Shown here piece by piece: positions 63,283 to 64,000 of a stretch of DNA of 64,000 nucleotides (the first letter of the stretch is position 1; each line of letters starts with the position of its first letter). Below the pieces are notes generated by a model. It was not told the origin of the DNA. It made no database searches and saw only the letters and a list, made by a program, of their open reading frames with translations. The stretch comes from Desulfosporosinus meridiei DSM 13257 (GTDB lineage: Bacteria > Bacillota > Desulfitobacteriia > Desulfitobacteriales > Desulfitobacteriaceae), in NCBI RefSeq assembly GCF_000231385.2, contig NC_018515.1:1554501-1618500 (forward strand), read 5' to 3'. The translations under genes were made by a program, and so were the position numbers.

Positions 63283-63876
63283 TTGGGCACTTCGCAAATA
63301 CCTGGCGATCGGCACGCACTACAAATTCCATACACCAAACGCGAAATTAAAGTTGAGATAGTTGCTGGAATTGGGGTTGTCTTGATAGTAATTATGCCAT
63401 TTCTTTGGTGGGGAAAAACACCGGATCTTTTTCCAACTAATTTTGGTATGAGTGGAAAGGTTGATTGGGAAGGAAAGGGATCCCTTGTGTTACTTACTGG
63501 GATCGGTATTGGGTTATACGTATTGTTAACGTATATCAGTAGATTTCCAAATATGGTTAATCATCTTTGGGTGATAACTCCAATAAATGCCGAAAAACAG
63601 TACCGTATTAGAAGACTAACGATCAATTGTATCAAAGTCGAAAGTGTTTGGCTATTTGTTTACTTAACCTGGAACACCATACAAGTAGCTATGAGTAAGG
63701 CAATTGGTGAAGAAATGAAACTCCTAAATCAAAAGAACTCCATGCATGCAGTAGCGTTTGTTTATAAGGAAGCTTTATTTGGAATTGAATTTTTACCAAT
63801 AGTATTCCTAGTGATGGTGGTCACAATCTGTGCAGGTGTTTACTATGGAAACAAGGCAAAACAGCTGAGTGGGTAA
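63283..63876 (+). CDS. DUF1648 membrane protein
   Basis: About 197 residues with an N-terminal membrane helix (about 26-45), the DUF1648-like PTNFGMSGKVDWEGKGS motif, and three more helices. TTG at 63283 lies nine bases after AAAAGGAG; an upstream TTG at 63262 overlaps that site. Unknown function; related DUF1648 proteins include SdpI-type membrane proteins. Confidence 0.7.
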   Translation: MGTSQIPGDRHALQIPYTKREIKVEIVAGIGVVLIVIMPFLWWGKTPDLFPTNFGMSGKVDWEGKGSLVLLTGIGIGLYVLLTYISRFPNMVNHLWVITPINAEKQYRIRRLTINCIKVESVWLFVYLTWNTIQVAMSKAIGEEMKLLNQKNSMHAVAFVYKEALFGIEFLPIVFLVMVVTICAGVYYGNKAKQLSG

Positions 63877-63904
63877 AGTCACCCCAAACTTCTGATAACA
63901 GAGG

Positions 63905-63957
63905 GTTTCGCGACATCGGAGAGAATATGAAAGTAGTAACCCGACGTCGCAAACCCT
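63905..63957. terminator. Imperfect hairpin near window end
   Basis: GGGTTT-GCGAC-TCGG arms (from 63903, one bulge and one mismatch) pair with CCGA-GTCGC-AAACCC (to about 63957). No T-run; may be a terminator or part of a repeat that continues past the window. Confidence 0.4.
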
Positions 63958-64000
63958 GGGACGCTATATAAAATCGCGCGGGGGTGGCCGCGTCTTGCGG

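Noticed and set aside
1-64000. tRNA, rRNA, intact transposase, integrase or CRISPR array
   Set aside because: None was seen on either strand by reading; a tRNAscan/Infernal run was not possible.

Overview
The window looks like chromosome from an anaerobic, endospore-forming, low-GC Firmicute of the Desulfosporosinus/Desulfitobacterium type (Clostridia, Peptococcaceae-like). The spore genes (spore photoproduct lyase, an alpha/beta SASP, a CotF-type coat protein, a Cse60-like protein) show a spore former. The PerR-type rubrerythrin promoter, DUF3793, the selenocysteine formate dehydrogenase, the Fe-S lactate-oxidation cluster and many UUG/GUG starts with strong Shine-Dalgarno sites fit that group. 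The genus is an inference; no rRNA or other marker is present.

Layout. 1-2.8 kb: 3' end of a trp operon (trpG partial, trpD, trpC, trpF) ending in a terminator without trpBA. 3-4.8 kb: reverse-type rubrerythrin behind a perfect PerR box, then a zinc-ribbon/DUF3793 pair. 5-10 kb: ABC exporter, YjfB, small Gln-rich and membrane proteins, an acetate/succinate transporter. 10-16 kb: CZB-type chemoreceptor, PAS-PucR regulator, YgjP-like metalloprotein, secreted CAP protein, xanthine phosphoribosyltransferase. 16-25 kb: isocitrate dehydrogenase, UxaA-type dehydratase pair, HprK, NlpC/P60 hydrolase, UbiB-family kinase, spore photoproduct lyase. 25-28 kb: lutABC. 28.5-32 kb: an AT-rich module with an ECF sigma/anti-sigma pair, two secreted proteins that share one promoter motif, and a small membrane protein. 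32.6-39 kb: fadR-fadN-fadA-fadE beta-oxidation cluster with FadR-type operators. 39-43 kb: small zinc-ribbon gene, metallo-beta-lactamase-fold hydrolase, chemoreceptor, coat protein. 42.7-46 kb: ArsR/CadC regulator and CadA-type efflux ATPase. 46-48.6 kb: hutP-hutH with an antiterminator-like leader. 48.7-52.4 kb: csoR-copA-copZ copper efflux. 52.5-54.5 kb: SASP, hemolysin III family, YbjN-like. 54.6-61.4 kb: an unusual membrane-bound one-component regulator followed by fdnGHI-fdhE. 61.4-64 kb: DUF1659, DUF3102, a decayed thioesterase and a DUF1648 membrane protein.

How parts work together. Several loci carry regulator, operator and target side by side: PerR box with rubrerythrin; FadR with sites before fadR and the MBL gene; CadC dyad with cadA; CsoR operator with copA/copZ; HutP with the hut terminator. 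The formate dehydrogenase is probably controlled by the Cache-HAMP-HTH membrane protein upstream of it, and a 28-bp direct repeat (80 bp apart) flanks the promoter between them.

The observations most worth following are the ECF module (28.9-32.1 kb), the membrane one-component regulator of formate dehydrogenase, a two-copy structured element (about 17.94 and 51.90 kb), and a spore photoproduct lyase with alanine at the position of the hydrogen-donor Cys141. All coordinates and motif calls were made by eye; no database search was run.
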